Source: Lethocerus indicus
Taxonomy: Eukaryota; Arthropoda; Insecta; Hemiptera; Belostomatidae
Assembly (NCBI GenBank): GCA_019843655.1
Contig: JACDQD010000004.1
Span: forward strand, 2,046,001-2,110,000
DNA: 64,000 nt
Reading direction: 5' to 3'
Below the pieces are notes generated by a model. The model was not told the origin of the DNA, made no database searches, and saw nothing but the letters and a program-made list of their open reading frames with translations. The position numbers and the translations under genes were made by a program. Numbering within the stretch: position 1 is the stretch's first letter; every line of letters starts with the position of its first letter. Shown here piece after piece: positions 48,959-60,115 of this stretch.

Positions 48959-49066
48959 AATTTAACGTACCTGTTTTGCGATCTGCTAGGGGTTGGAATA
49001 CCGTAGATTTCGCGTGTTTCTCTCTCCTTAGAGAGGGGAGTCAGAAGCACACGAAATCTACGTTAT
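48959..49066 (-). mobile_element. family P element with the whole centre lost
   Basis: Tail (tttaacgtacctgttttgcg) and outer left arm run straight into the outer right arm (gagtcagaagcacacgaaatc), forming a short palindrome around ctccttagagagggga. Confidence 0.8.
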
Positions 49067-49552
49067 TCTCTCTGAATATTCCTCAGTGACTGGACGGGTC
49101 TTATTGTAAGGACACGCAAAATTCATAAAAGAATCTATTGTCTCCGATATAGGGAGTCGGTTATTTATTCGCAGTCGATGAAATTCGGCACAATTCTAAA
49201 GACTGTATTAGACTGAACGGCGTAATTAAAAAAAAAGGAAAATATCGCGATCTACCGTGACAGGGTATACGTTTTATGAGTAATGATAGCTTGCGATGAA
49301 TCGACGGAAGAAAGAGTTTCCTGAGTAGAGATGGGGCGGGGGGCGGATGGGAGATATAAACGGAGTGGATGTTGAGATTGGAAGAATGGAGTGTTGTTGG
49401 ATGGGGGCCAGATGGGCCCGCGTGGGCAGGTTTTTGAGTGGGTCCGAGATGCAACACCTGGCGCCAAGTGCACCGGCCTCGATGCACCTGCACTTCTCCA
49501 TCGGGATAGAGCCCCCAAACCCCCTCTAACACGCACGAACACAATTCTCTTC
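49067..49552. other. spacer, nothing recognised
   Basis: G-rich on the + strand at 49330-49440. Open frames on both strands share no known domain. Confidence 0.35.
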
Positions 49553-49860
49553 GTCGTAGGTTCGTGGTGTATCTGTCTCCTCTCGGCGCGGTCTGGTCTT
49601 TTGCTAGACCGGTTTCGGCCGCTCGCCATCTTCAGTAGCGGCGTTAGTCACTGTCGGCACTTGTATATACGCATTTTGTTATTGTTATTGGGGAATTGTG
49701 TTTGTCTTGTTTGGGTTGGAGTCAGATTGTCGGATATGAGGGGGAGGGGGTGGGTGTATATTTTCTGCGTTAGATGCATTAAATCCTATCGGGATATTAA
49801 AAAAGACCAAATAAATAACCAAATAAAAGACCAAACCGGCGAGAGGAGACCGCGTTTTTG
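49553..49860 (-). mobile_element. family P element with interior module B
   Basis: The left inner terminus and arm contain an intact ribozyme block. The interior (49655-49800) has ttgttattgttattggggaa and tttgtcttgtttgggttgg, related to 52505-52600. The right arm is reduced to agaccaaaccggcgagagg and truncated. No tail. Confidence 0.8.
49603..49639 (-). ncRNA. hammerhead-like motif, perfect family consensus
   Basis: Same sequence as the 48548-48584 motif on the minus strand; all core bases and the four-pair stem I are intact. Confidence 0.55.
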
Positions 49861-49863
49861 GTT

Positions 49864-50116
49864 ACACCGTAGATTCCCTCTGTTTATGTATTCTCTCGCA
49901 GGTTTGGTCTTTTGCTAGACCGGTTTCGGCCGCTCGCCCTCTTCAGTGCCTTCAGCGAGGATGCCCCAAAAACATCCAAAGTGCCTAACACCGCTACTGA
50001 AGATGGCGAGCGGCCGAAACCGGTCTGGCAAAGTCCAGACCGGCGAGAGGAGACAGAAACACCACAAACCTACGGTATTCCAACCCCTCGCAGACCACGA
50101 AACAGGTACGTTAAAC
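49864..50116 (+). mobile_element. full-length family P element, tail on right
   Basis: Left inner terminus (caccgtagatt), both arms, the spacer with gaggatgcccc and aaacatccaaagtgcc, and the tail ending aacaggtacgttaaac. This is the best single copy for defining the family structure. Confidence 0.95.
49993..50029 (+). ncRNA. hammerhead-like motif in right arm
   Basis: GCUA, CUGAAGA, GGC/GCC stem II, GAAA, CCGGUC and UGGC; stem I closes with one G-U pair. The opposite arm (49914-49950, minus) has lost stem I pairing. Confidence 0.5.
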
Positions 50117-51480
50117 TTCTAAATTAAAACATTCTTATGAAAATGGATGATCGAAATTCCTGTCAATATGAATTTTGTATATCATTCGTTTCGTAAACTG
50201 GAAAATATTCGTCTTTTGGAAAACTGTTTGATATTCAGCAAGACCAGTGTCTGATTCACGGCCATTAGTGCTAGCGAGCCCACCCTTGAGGCAGAGAGAG
50301 AGAGAGAGAGAGATCGAAAAACGGCTCACGTATGCCTATGCATCGTCAGAAGAGCCAGAGCACAAGAGCAGATCACAAAGCCGATAATAAACAGAGGCCC
50401 GCCACGGGCTACCCACACACTGAAGCAGGGGAGCTTTCAAAGCTCGAATAAGCCGAACTGGCTGCTCAAAGTTGCTTACGGCCGTATTCCCGTACGCGCA
50501 CATTCGACCGTTCCTCTGAAATCCCATGAGACGGCCCACACTTTCTGGCGCTGCATTTTTCGGACAATGACTTTTAAGCGCGTTAAAAAAAAAAAAAAAA
50601 AAAAATTATAAACCCGTCCGCGTCCCAAGCTAGAGACCGGTTTACGACTTAATAAATGGGCCACCGTCCCGCGCTGACAGAGCGTCCTGTCTGCAGACGG
50701 GATCACGCGCCACAAATCTGCTATGACATTCCGAGACCCGACGAGGACCGCCGAACGGGTATCATAAATTATTAACACCTACTTTGTTGCACCATTGGGA
50801 TGTAAATGCTGCAACACCACGCTCAACTCACAATCAGGCTTCTGCACTAATGGAACGTAATTTATATTCCCACTATAAATAATTATGTGACGACTTGTTT
50901 TCGACTGATGACTTCAAAAAAATCCGTATATAGAACTCTGTACGAAGAAAGTGGGGGGGCTTTATAAAAAGCTTAGTAAAAGCGCATCGTTTAGCTCCTT
51001 CTCCATCTACTCGACTCCACAGGCCCAATTCGGATTGAAAAGAAAGTCATTGAAAATATCAATTAATTTGTTAATGAGCTATAATTGTGATAAATCTGTT
51101 GTCAATTTCGTAATATCGTTTCGTTTCTTTCGAAAAGACTAAAAAAATCACTCTGTCACTCTAATCATAATGTTCCTTACGGACGCCTGAAAATGAAGTG
51201 GCCATGTGATATGTACAATATAATAGGGAAAAAAAACAATAATATTAAATAAATATAAAAAAAGGGGTAAAACCCCGATATATTCTACTCGTTATTGGTT
51301 CTGCTCAAACACCAATGTCGCTTATTGTATCTTACAGTAATTACAATAAAATCGTAATTAATTGCGGCAGTTGAACTATCATTGGTGGGTTCAGGCCCTC
51401 TTCCGATACCAACAAATGCTGTCCCCCTCAAGTCAAAATTTTCGTAGATCGTATAATACTATGGAAATAAAAATAACCAA
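50117..51480. other. spacer with (GA)n at 50292-50313 and poly-A at 50586-50605
   Basis: No gene supported. Confidence 0.45.
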
Positions 51481-51890
51481 AAATCGATACTTAAACCGAC
51501 ACGGACATAGGCTATGGGGTTCCGCCGAGACATCCGACATCGCTCGCATCCAGAGATTCCAGTCAAAAGTCCTTCGTACCATCCTTAATGCTCCCCGGTA
51601 TGTTTCTAACCAGACAATCCACCATGACCTCAACATACCCCGACAGTCGACGAAGTCGCAAAATCCCGGTTCCTGAAGTTCCACTCCCGCCTTTCTCCTC
51701 ATCCCAATCCACTCGTTCAGTCCCTTTCCTCTCTCACCCGTCCATCGGCTTAAACGCCGCTGGCCTAGAGATCTTCTCAGCCCTTAGACCACAAGTGCCG
51801 TCATTGGGTGGTTTCTTTTTATCACGATATGCATGTGATTAAATACATACAGCATTTGTAGTTATAACACTCTGTCGATTGTACAGAATA
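51481..51890 (+). mobile_element. 3' fragment of a Jockey-type non-LTR retrotransposon
   Basis: It encodes RLWGSAETSDIARIQRFQSK followed by VLRTILNAPRYVSNQTIHHD, the conserved C-terminal part of Jockey-clade reverse transcriptase. A frameshift follows NIP, then FHSRLSPHPN-like sequence in another frame, and the 3' UTR (catacagcatttgtag). 5'-truncated; not functional. Confidence 0.9.
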
Positions 51891-52445
51891 AATAATTTTT
51901 TTTATTCGGTCCGTGTACTTTTGGCTGTCCGAAAAGATTGTAGGTAGGTGCAAGTAGGGCGCTGAGTCGGCGTTGGCGCAGGGGGGCCGTGCCCGTCGGG
52001 GCTAAAAAGAAGAAAAAGGATTTAAAATGCGCTGTTGAGCTGCCTGGGCTGCAGTTGGGGGGGCTGCACCACGCGTGCTCTTTCTTCTCCGAAAAAGATT
52101 TTTTTTTTTCTTCCGCTCTCTCGGGTTTATGCCCCGTCGGGCGACGAAAACTCCGAGTCACGCGACGTACACCGGCCCATTCAAACCAACCCCTAATTGC
52201 AAACGTCCAGTTTTACATTCAACCCCCCCCCCCCCTCCACCCCCCAACAACGTCCTACACCCGGCCTTTCGAAGATATCCACGTTTCGATCACTTCTCCT
52301 CAACATTACCCTTTAAATACCCGGCACTCCTGCAGCGGCTGTATGCAAAATGTACCGTCCTAACTGTCCTAATTATAGCGACGTAACTATTTCAGCAGGC
52401 TGAAGAGAATCGAAAATTGAACTGTAGAAATATGGACAAATATGG
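51891..52445. other. spacer, nothing recognised
   Basis: Includes a run of A/G then T/C (52005-52020 and 52086-52112) that could pair weakly, and a poly-C run at 52219-52235. No gene supported. Confidence 0.35.
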
Positions 52446-52990
52446 TCTCCTCCATTTGCCGGACAAGTTTCGGCCGCTCACCATCTTCAGTAGCGGTGTT
52501 TCGGCACTTTGTATGTCTTTTGGGTGTCTTGTTATTGTGTTTATGGGGATGATGTTTGTCTTATACGGGTTGGGATTATCAGTCAAATATATGTATTTGA
52601 TCACACCGGTCACAAATATTAGGTTCTGACTTCCAAATATATGACAGGAAATACCTATCTGGTATTGTATATTTAAGATCATAAAAGTTTTCCCGTCGAT
52701 CCGAAATTTTTTGAGAAGCGTTTATTTTTAGTAATCTAGTCAACAGGTGCAATTGCACCCGACGAACATTAGTTAAGTACATTTCCGCACCACCCTCAGG
52801 GGGCGCTAGTTAATCTATATCTAATAATGTTTATTTAATGAGCCAATGTGCCAAAAGTGACTAGCACCGCTAGTGACACTGGTCACAACTATTAGGTTCT
52901 GACTTCCAGACAGGTTTCGGCCGCTCGCCGCCTTCAGTAGCGGTATGAGTCCAAACCTGCAGGAGGAACACGAAATCTACATTATTTGGA
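52446..52990 (-). mobile_element. composite family P element with modules A and B
   Basis: A left ribozyme block (52466-52494, damaged) is followed by module B (ttgttattgtgtttatgggg). Module A comes next in reverse order (attaggttctgacttcca, gtttatttttagtaatctag, catttccgcaccaccctc, atctatatctaataat). A second ribozyme block (about 52912-52945, degenerate) and arm end in cacgaaatctacatt. The tract attaggttctgacttcca occurs twice (52619 and 52892), so two elements or a rearranged one may be present. Confidence 0.65.
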
Positions 52991-53672
52991 CGTTAGGATA
53001 TGGGGTTCCACTAAGAAATCGAACACCAAAGTCGAAAGAAATAAAAACCCATAATGGAATAGTGTAAAATGTATACTCTGGCGCGGTGGTGCCAGACGTT
53101 CAGCATTTGGACAGAGGCTATATTGGCTCCCTTTCAAAGGGTTCCGCCCAATTTCACTTCCCGGTGGGGGAAAAGCGACGGTTTTCTAATTTAGTTAGTA
53201 CGATTTTTCCGTTCCTGGAGCGTGGGATGCGGCCGCTAAAGAGCAAAAGCCCCACCCCCACCCCTAAAGAGCAAAAGAAAGGGCGGTTTTGATCCCTGTC
53301 CTGGAGGGAACTCCGGACAGAAAATTAGGCGTCGTCTCCCTCTCCGGGCTTATACGGCAAATCAAGTGAACTCGTCCGCGACAAATTCACTTTTGTTTTT
53401 CGAGCTGCCCCCGTTCCTCCTCACAGTCGATTCGGATTTACATAAAATCCACGGATAACACAATTTCTGCTCAGTCTATTCCGACCGATAGATAGAAGAG
53501 CGGAGTATCCACTTCCTAATAGATACGCTAATATAAAGTTACACTGATGGAAATCGACGATAAAAGTACCCATCGACGACTACTGTGACCGTTATCGAAA
53601 AATCGACTCAAACGTGGCTTCTTTCAAATCGAGACGAAAAGGGGAAAAAAAATTGTATGAAAAAAAATTATA
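52991..53672. other. spacer, nothing recognised
   Basis: No supportable feature. Confidence 0.4.
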
Positions 53673-53843
53673 CCGCGACCGCAGTACAAGCGACAGTGAC
53701 AGTGACAGTGCAGTGTGAGGATGCCCCCGAAAAAGTGCCAATAGTGACTGACACCGCTACTGAAGGTGGCGAGCGGCCGAAACCTGCCTGGCAAAAGACC
53801 GAACCGGCGAGAGGAGACAGAAACGCAAAAATAATCTACGGTA
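53673..53843 (+). mobile_element. family P right half, no tail
   Basis: Starts in the interior (cgaccgcagtacaagcgaca) with a (cagtga)n tract, then the right arm with a damaged ribozyme block (53756-53792; CTGAAGG and CTGCC), ending at the inner terminus AATCTACGGTA. Confidence 0.85.
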
Positions 53844-53902
53844 AAGAAATATAGTTACATATTTTTATTGAATGATGAAAGTCTAAATTATTTTCAGATG
53901 TA

Positions 53903-54030
53903 TACCGTTAGATTTGTTGTGTTTCAGTCGCCGGTCTTTTAGAGATTATTGCTCGCCATCTTCAGTAGCGGCTACTGAAATGGCGAGCGGCCGAAACCGG
54001 TCTCTAGCAAAAGACCGAACCGGCGAGAAC
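53903..54030 (+). mobile_element. compact family P element
   Basis: Left inner terminus (taccgttagatttg), short arms meeting at cttcagtagcggctactgaa, and a ribozyme block with a one-base deletion in the core (53971-54009, CTGAAA then TGG). The right end is truncated after gaaccggcgaga. Confidence 0.8.
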
Positions 54031-54595
54031 AATATTTGTACAATAAATAAGAAAAGAAAATTATCCGATAGCGTAGTTTCTGCTTTGAAGTGATGCGACG
54101 AATCATCATGAGCAGTGGTTATAGTTTCAGTGCGTTTTTACGTAAACTGTTACAGTGTTACATTCCCCGTTGGGGATATACCAGTGTAATACCCTTATAC
54201 CGAACCATATTTTGGTATTTTTTCTGGTTATATGTGTGCCTGCAATTGTCTTGAATGCAGGAAGAAGATAGTTTGAATTGTTTTGCCAGCATAGTGCAGG
54301 TACTGCATTGCCTGAGTCAAATGTCGTTCAGCGGCGACCTTAAAGGAAATTTAAGGAATTAACTCTGATATGTCCGGTTCCAGGCCATGTCCTAATCCGC
54401 TCGAAAACATACCCAACATATTTCGATCCATCCTTACGCAATGTTCTGCTCCAGTTCACAATCTGGGACGGCTGATAGAGTCTCCAGGTACTGTAGGGGC
54501 AGCCCTAAAGCCCTGCCCCCCCCCCGTATTCTAGGCCCTGAGGGCGCTCGACCTTCTTATTTATTCATGGGAGGCCCGCCTTCTATTCGGCGCGT
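54031..54595. other. spacer, nothing recognised
   Basis: No supportable feature before the satellite array. Confidence 0.4.
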
Positions 54596-57500
54596 GTGTC
54601 GTGGGGGAGGTTCGGGGCGGCACGGCGGGTAGGAGGCCGGAGAGAGGATGTGAGTTGTCGACGGGCAAGCGGGGGTCTTGGGCGAGGTTCGGGGCGGCAC
54701 GGCGGGTAGGAGGCCGGAGAGGATGTGAGTTGTCGACGGGCAAGCGGGGTCCGGGGAGGTTCGGGGCGGCACGGCGGGTAGGAGGCCGGGAGAGGATGGA
54801 GTTGTCGACGGGCAAGCGGGGGTACTGGGGCAACGGTGGAGGACTATGGGGCTGGACGGGAGGCGGCGAGGGCCGGATGAGAGGATGCAAGCCTGTCCGG
54901 GGCCCGTTCGCGGAGCGGCGGTAACTGGGCGGCACGGCGGCAGATGGACGCCGAGACGCGGAAGGACGGCGGAGCGGGAGATGGTCGGGGCGGACGGGCG
55001 TGGTCCGGGGGGTGTCTGGCCGGACGTCTGCTGGGGCGGTAGGATGGCACGGAGGCGAGAGAGGATGGACAGCTGTCACGGCGGCCCGGTCCCGGCACGG
55101 CGGGTGGAGCCGGAGAGATGGATGTGAGCTGTCGACGGCGCAAGGCGGGGGAGAAGGTTCGGGGGGCACGGCGGGAGGAGGATGGATGGACGGCGCAAGC
55201 AAAGGTCGACGGCAATCGTGAGGTCTGGGAACCCGGCGAGATGGACGGGAGGATGGAGTTGTCGATGTGGGCCCGGGGCGGGGTCTGGTCGTGAGGATGG
55301 AGGTTCTGGGCGGCGGATGGAGGTCCCGTAGAAGGCACGGCGGAGTAGGAGGTGAGGGAGGATGGAGCTGGTCGACGGGCAGGCGACGGGCGCGGTGGTG
55401 TGAGGTCTGGGCGGTCACGGCGGGACGAGGCCCGAGAGGATGGAGATGCGTCGACGCGCAAGCGGCGGGATGATGCCAACGGCGTGGTCCGGCACGGTAC
55501 ACGGCGGCGGCCGGGAGGCCGACGGAGATGAGATCGATCAAGCGGCCTATGGCTGGCACGGGTCGACGCGCCGGGTGGCGGGGTCGGGAGTCGGGCGGCA
55601 CGCGTGGAGGCAGGAGGCCGCTGGTCGACGGGCGCGGGGTCGGGGATGGGCGGGCACGGCGGGCAGGAGGCCGGAGAGAGGACGTGAGCCGGTCGACGGG
55701 CAACGACGGGCGAAGCGGTGGTCGTAGGGGAGGTCGGGCGGCACGGCGACAGTGGTCGAGGATGGAGTCATCGGGTCGGGCGGCCGGGGAGGGGAAGCGA
55801 GGGAGAGAGGACGGAGGGCACGGCGTTAAACAAGGGTATCGGGCGAGGTCTGGGCGGCGGCAATGGCGGCAGGAGGGCCGAGTGATTTGTTGGATGCAAG
55901 CTGTCGCGGGTAGGCGAGGAGCAAACGGGCAAGTGGCAGGGAGGTCTGCGGCACGGCGGGGAGGGTCGAGAGAGGATGTGAGCTGTCGACGCGTTGGGTG
56001 GTCGGGGAGGTCGGGGCGGCACGGCGGTGGAGGCCGGAGGGAGGATGTGAGCTGTCGACGGCGCGGGGTCGGGGAGGTCTGGGGCGGCACGGCGGGGTAG
56101 GAGGCCGGAGAGGATGGAGCTGGTCGACGCCAAGCGGTATCGTAGGAGGTCTGGGGATGTTACCGATGGCAGAGGTCGGATGAGGACGGAGCCAACGATC
56201 GCCGTGCCGGTAACGGGGAGGTCTGGCGGCAATTATGGCAGGAGGCCGGAGAGAGGACGTGAGCTGTCGACGCGCCGGGTCTCGGGGGAGGTCTGGGCGG
56301 CACGGCGGCAGGTGGTCGGAGAGGATGGGAGCTGTCGACGCGCCGGTATCGGGGAGGTCTGGGGCGGCACGGCGGGCAGGAGGTCGGAGGGAGTGACGAG
56401 CTGTCGACGGGCGCCGTCCGGCGAGGTCCGGCGGGTAGGTGGCCGGAGAGAGGATGAGCTGTCGACGGGCAAGCGGTGGTCGGGAGGTCTTCGGGGCGGC
56501 ACGGCGGGTAGGAGGTCGAGAGAGGATGAGCTGTCGACGGGCAAGCGGGGGTCCTGGGGAGGTCTGGCGGCACGGCGGCAGGGTATCGGAGAGAGGATGA
56601 GCTGGTCGACGGGCGTTGGTGGTCGGGGAGGTCTGGGGCGGCACGGCGGCAGGAGGGCCGGAGGGAGGTGATCGGCGCCCGATCTATCGGCTGGGGTCGG
56701 GGAGGTCGACGGCACCCGGGCAGGCGGACCGGAGGACGAGATGTCGACGCCGGGGGTCCTAGAGGTCTGGCGGCAACGGCGGGCAGGTATCGGAGAGGAT
56801 GGAGCTGTCGGACGGGCGTGGCACGGGAGGTCTGGCGGCACGCGGGCAGGATCGGAGGAGGACGGAGATGGTCGACGGGCAAGCGGGTCTTGGGGGAGGT
56901 TCGGGCGGCACGGCGGCAGGAGGTCTGAGGAGGATGACGACGGGCAAGCGGGGGTCTTCTGGGGAGGTAGGGGGCACAAGGGTAGGAGGTCGAGAGAGGA
57001 TGGAGATGTCGACGGCAAGCGGGGTCTTGGGCGAGGTCTGGGCGGCACGGCGGCAGGAGGCCGGAGAGAGGATGAGCTGTCGACGGGCAAGCGGGGTCTG
57101 GGCGAGGTTCGGCGGCACGGCGGGGTAGGAGGCCGGAGAGAGGATGGAGCTGGTCGACGCGCCGGGTGGTCGGGGAGGTTCGGGCGGCACGGCGGGTAGG
57201 AGGCAATGGAGGAGGATGAGCTGTCGATCGGGCAAGCGGGGGTCCTAAGAGGTCTGGGGCAACGGCGGGCAGGAGGGAGGATGTGAGTTGGTCGACGGGC
57301 AAGCGGGGCCCCATGAGTCTGGGGCGGCACGGCGGGTAGGAGGCCGGAGGGAGGATGTGAGTCGACGGGCAAGCGTCCGGCGAGTTCGGGCGGCACGGCG
57401 GGTAGGAGGCCGGAGGAGGATGTGGAGCTGTCGACGGCAAGCGGTCCTGGGCGAGGTTCGGGGCGGCAATGGCGGCAGGAGGCCGGAGAGAGGATGAGCT

Positions 57501-57760
57501 GTCGACGGCAAGCGGGGGTCTTGGGGGAGGTCTGGGGCGGCACGGCGGGTAGGAGGCCGGAGGGAGGATGAGTTGTCGACGGGCAAGCGGGGTCGGGAGG
57601 TTCGGGGCGGCACGGCGGGTAGGGAGGCCGGAGAGGATGAGAGTCGACGGCAAGCGGGGTCTGTGGAGGTCTGGCGGTCGGCGGTGGGTAGGTGGGCCGG
57701 AGAGGATGGGAGTGTCGACGGCAAGCGGGGTCTCTGGGGAGGTCTGGGCACGCGGGTAGG
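54596..57760. repeat. GC-rich tandem satellite array, ~70-77-bp unit, about 40 units
   Basis: Each unit carries gaggttcggggcggcacgg (or a tctgg variant), cgggtaggaggccggaga, gaggatgagctgtcgac and gggcaagcggg. Units differ mainly by indels in G runs and by one or two bases. The part at 54840-55560 is more divergent. The + strand is G-rich and nearly free of stops on the minus strand, producing long Pro/Arg-rich open frames of up to 509 codons that are not genes. The array ends at the assembly gap and is probably longer in the genome. Confidence 0.95.
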
Positions 57761-57860
57761 NNNNNNNNNNNNNNNNNNNNNNNNNNNNNNNNNNNNNNNN
57801 NNNNNNNNNNNNNNNNNNNNNNNNNNNNNNNNNNNNNNNNNNNNNNNNNNNNNNNNNNNN
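57761..57860. other. assembly gap, exactly 100 N
   Basis: A run of 100 N is a conventional placeholder of unknown true length. It directly abuts the satellite array. Confidence 0.99.
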
Positions 57861-58749
57861 CTTTTCGGCTGTTTATTGCACCAAAACTTGATGTTCAGTC
57901 TCAGAGTAGTAGGGTAAATAGCGGATGAGTTGTTCAGAAATTTGCCCCTCGTTCTTTCGAAAATATCTTGCCACTTCCACCCTCTTCAGAGCTCGTTTAA
58001 AATGCCTTTGCACGGGGCGCAATTGCCACGAGTTAAGTCGAGAGGGATGACCGTATCGAGATTTTCCACGGTCGAATTATTCGACAATACGGCCGAGGGC
58101 AGGTGCAATTTTTCCACGAAATTTCCATCCGAGATTCCCAGCTGCCTCCTCCGTCGTTGCATCGGTCCAGTCGGAACATCTGTGGAAAAGCTATTCAACG
58201 GGGAAATTAAATATGGATGAAGGCCGGAGCCGGGACACTTCTGGCGGGATTCTTCAAGTCCGACAATGTGGGACTTGAGCTTTTCATACTTCGCCTAATG
58301 CATTCCGACCCCGACCTCAACACACAATAACAAGTCACATATAATTATGGGTACGTACCATAGGTCTACGTTATTGATACCCTGAAATAAATCAACCCGG
58401 ACAGTCGTATTAGCCTGATAATAGATAGAAAGTATACTTTTCAGAGTTTGACGTTGAACGATACCCAACTCGTAAATATGAACGCAAATGTACGTTAAGA
58501 ACATTTAAAAATTCTTGATTCAACGCTGTAATTTTTCTCAGATTAGTGTTTTCCAATATTTCCCAGTTTACTAGATTCCATTACGTTTCTTTGCCGCTAC
58601 AAAAATTTCAATCTCTCCACACATTCTATGTGCCCTGTTCGGAAAATAGGTTTTCAGACATTGTTGTTGGTCACACGACATTTATACGTCCCCGAAATGA
58701 GGTTCTTTCGTGTACAACAACCGGAATTTCCGTTACTAAGACATCAGTG
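57861..58749. other. spacer, nothing recognised
   Basis: The open frame at 57930-58220 has no recognisable domain. Confidence 0.35.
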
Positions 58750-58751
58750 TA

Positions 58752-58978
58752 GGGTGTCCAAAAATTAACGCAAGATTTCAATCGAACTGCGGCTGCCAAA
58801 CTTTCATTATTTTTGAAATATTGTACAACAATTAAAACACGTTGTTCTATCGTGTAACGCTCCATTTCATCGTCATATCATGCAACCCTAAACTATCGGC
58901 TGTCAAATGGTTTTTTTTTAATACAGTTGCTGAAAGAATGCTGGCAAATTCAAATCTAGCGTTAATTTTGGGACACCC
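58752..58978 (-). mobile_element. Tc1/mariner-type MITE with transposase N-terminus remnant
   Basis: Termini GGGTGTCCAAAAATTAACGC and the reverse complement of GGGTGTCCCAAAATTAACGC, flanked by TA on both sides. On the minus strand an ATG at 58863-58865 starts MERYTIEQRVLIVVQYFKNN, the typical opening of a transposon-encoded helix-turn-helix protein (DUF4817-type) widespread in arthropods. The rest of the transposase is deleted, leaving 227 bp. Confidence 0.85.
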
Positions 58979-58980
58979 TA

Positions 58981-59825
58981 TATTTTAAATAAATTTACCG
59001 GTTGCAATTTGGCGGCTGCTTTCCAAAATATGAATATATTTCGTCGCTCTGGAAAAATTGGCAAGTTTTTTCTTGGCCGCACTGTTAAGGAGAAGAAGCC
59101 CCCCAAAAGCTCCTCTCTGTGCACGGCGAGAGAAGCCCGGAGAGGTTTCTCGACAGCTTTGCTATTTCACGCTACAGCTATAGCTATCCTTCGGGATATC
59201 CGGTTCGCCAATTACACGAACTATGAAAAATTCGTTTATTATTCGAATATTAACACTTTACGAACAAAAAAATGATACGGTACATTTATATCGATGACAT
59301 AAGATTCCAGAGTTCCTCAATACTACAAATCAAGATTTCTGTCTAGAGTGACGATTGGGAGTATCTGAAGAGCATTATAATCATAGAGCATTAAATTCAT
59401 TTGTATTAAAAATAATTGTTTAACTTCAAAATTCAGTTAAAAACCACCCCGTTTCCAACACAAATATCCTACATTCCAATTTTTTGTATGAAGCTTGAAT
59501 TTATTTTATTTGAAAATTGTCCATTCCAAACGGAAACCATATCGTACGAACGTCACATAAGAATGTCCCATTGACCTTATTTAAATTTTATACTGCGATT
59601 AAATATAATATTTCAGTGACGCCGTCAACCCCAATCGACAATTCGTGCAGCACACGGTCGAGCGACGTATTCACGAAAAGGTACATTTTCATCGCTTCGA
59701 TGTACGATTTGACGATCGTACACAACGTATCGGGTACAATTGTACCCGAAATTTCGAGCACTCGGTTCCATGTAGTACAGAAAGATGCGTTAAACCGGTG
59801 TCCGTCTACCATGAAATTCGCTCCG
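58981..59825. other. spacer with overlapping open frames at 59517-59843
   Basis: Open frames on both strands around 59588-59843 (up to 108 codons) abut the family P interior at 59826. They may be host DNA or an old part of a longer P relative. No domain recognised. Confidence 0.35.
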
Positions 59826-60115
59826 TGCATTAACGAACTTTAGTTAAGTACATTTCCGTACCACCCTCAGGGGGCGCTAGTTAGCCTATATCTAATAATT
59901 TTTATTTAAAGAGAACACAAAAGTGTTGCGAGACAACCACGACAGTACAAGTGACAGTGACAGTGCAGTGAGGATGCCCGAAAAACATCCAAACTGGCTG
60001 CTACTGAAGATGGCGTGCGGCCGAAACCGGTCTAGCAAAAGACCAAACCGGCGAGAGGAGACAGATATCTACGGTATTCCAACTCATCGGAGACCACAAA
60101 ACAGGTATTCTAAAC
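59826..60115 (+). mobile_element. family P right half with part of module A, tail on right
   Basis: Module A part (catttccgtaccaccctcag, atctaataatttttattta), the (cagtga)n tract, the spacer, the right arm and the tail (ccaactcatcggagaccac to aacaggtattctaaac). The left arm is absent. Confidence 0.85.
60000..60036 (+). ncRNA. hammerhead-like motif, intact core
   Basis: GCUA, CUGAAGA, stem II GGC-GUGCG-GCC, GAAA, CCGGUC, UAGC. The only change from consensus is in the stem II loop, where it should be tolerated. Confidence 0.55.

Larger units (their letters stand above)
48364..49066. repeat. partial tandem duplication, ~509-bp period, carrying two family P heads
   Basis: TTTTAACAACCCT at 48364 recurs at 48873, followed by matching blocks (ataaactaacaaaatgtata versus ataaattaacagaagatata; ctccatcaaactattc) and then a family P tail in each copy. 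The second copy is shorter and its P element is collapsed. Confidence 0.8.

Noticed and set aside
54561..56090. 509-codon minus-strand open frame, Pro/Arg/Ser-rich
   Set aside because: It is a by-product of the GC-rich satellite: the complement of a G-rich repeat seldom contains stops, other frames are also long, and units shift frame through indels.
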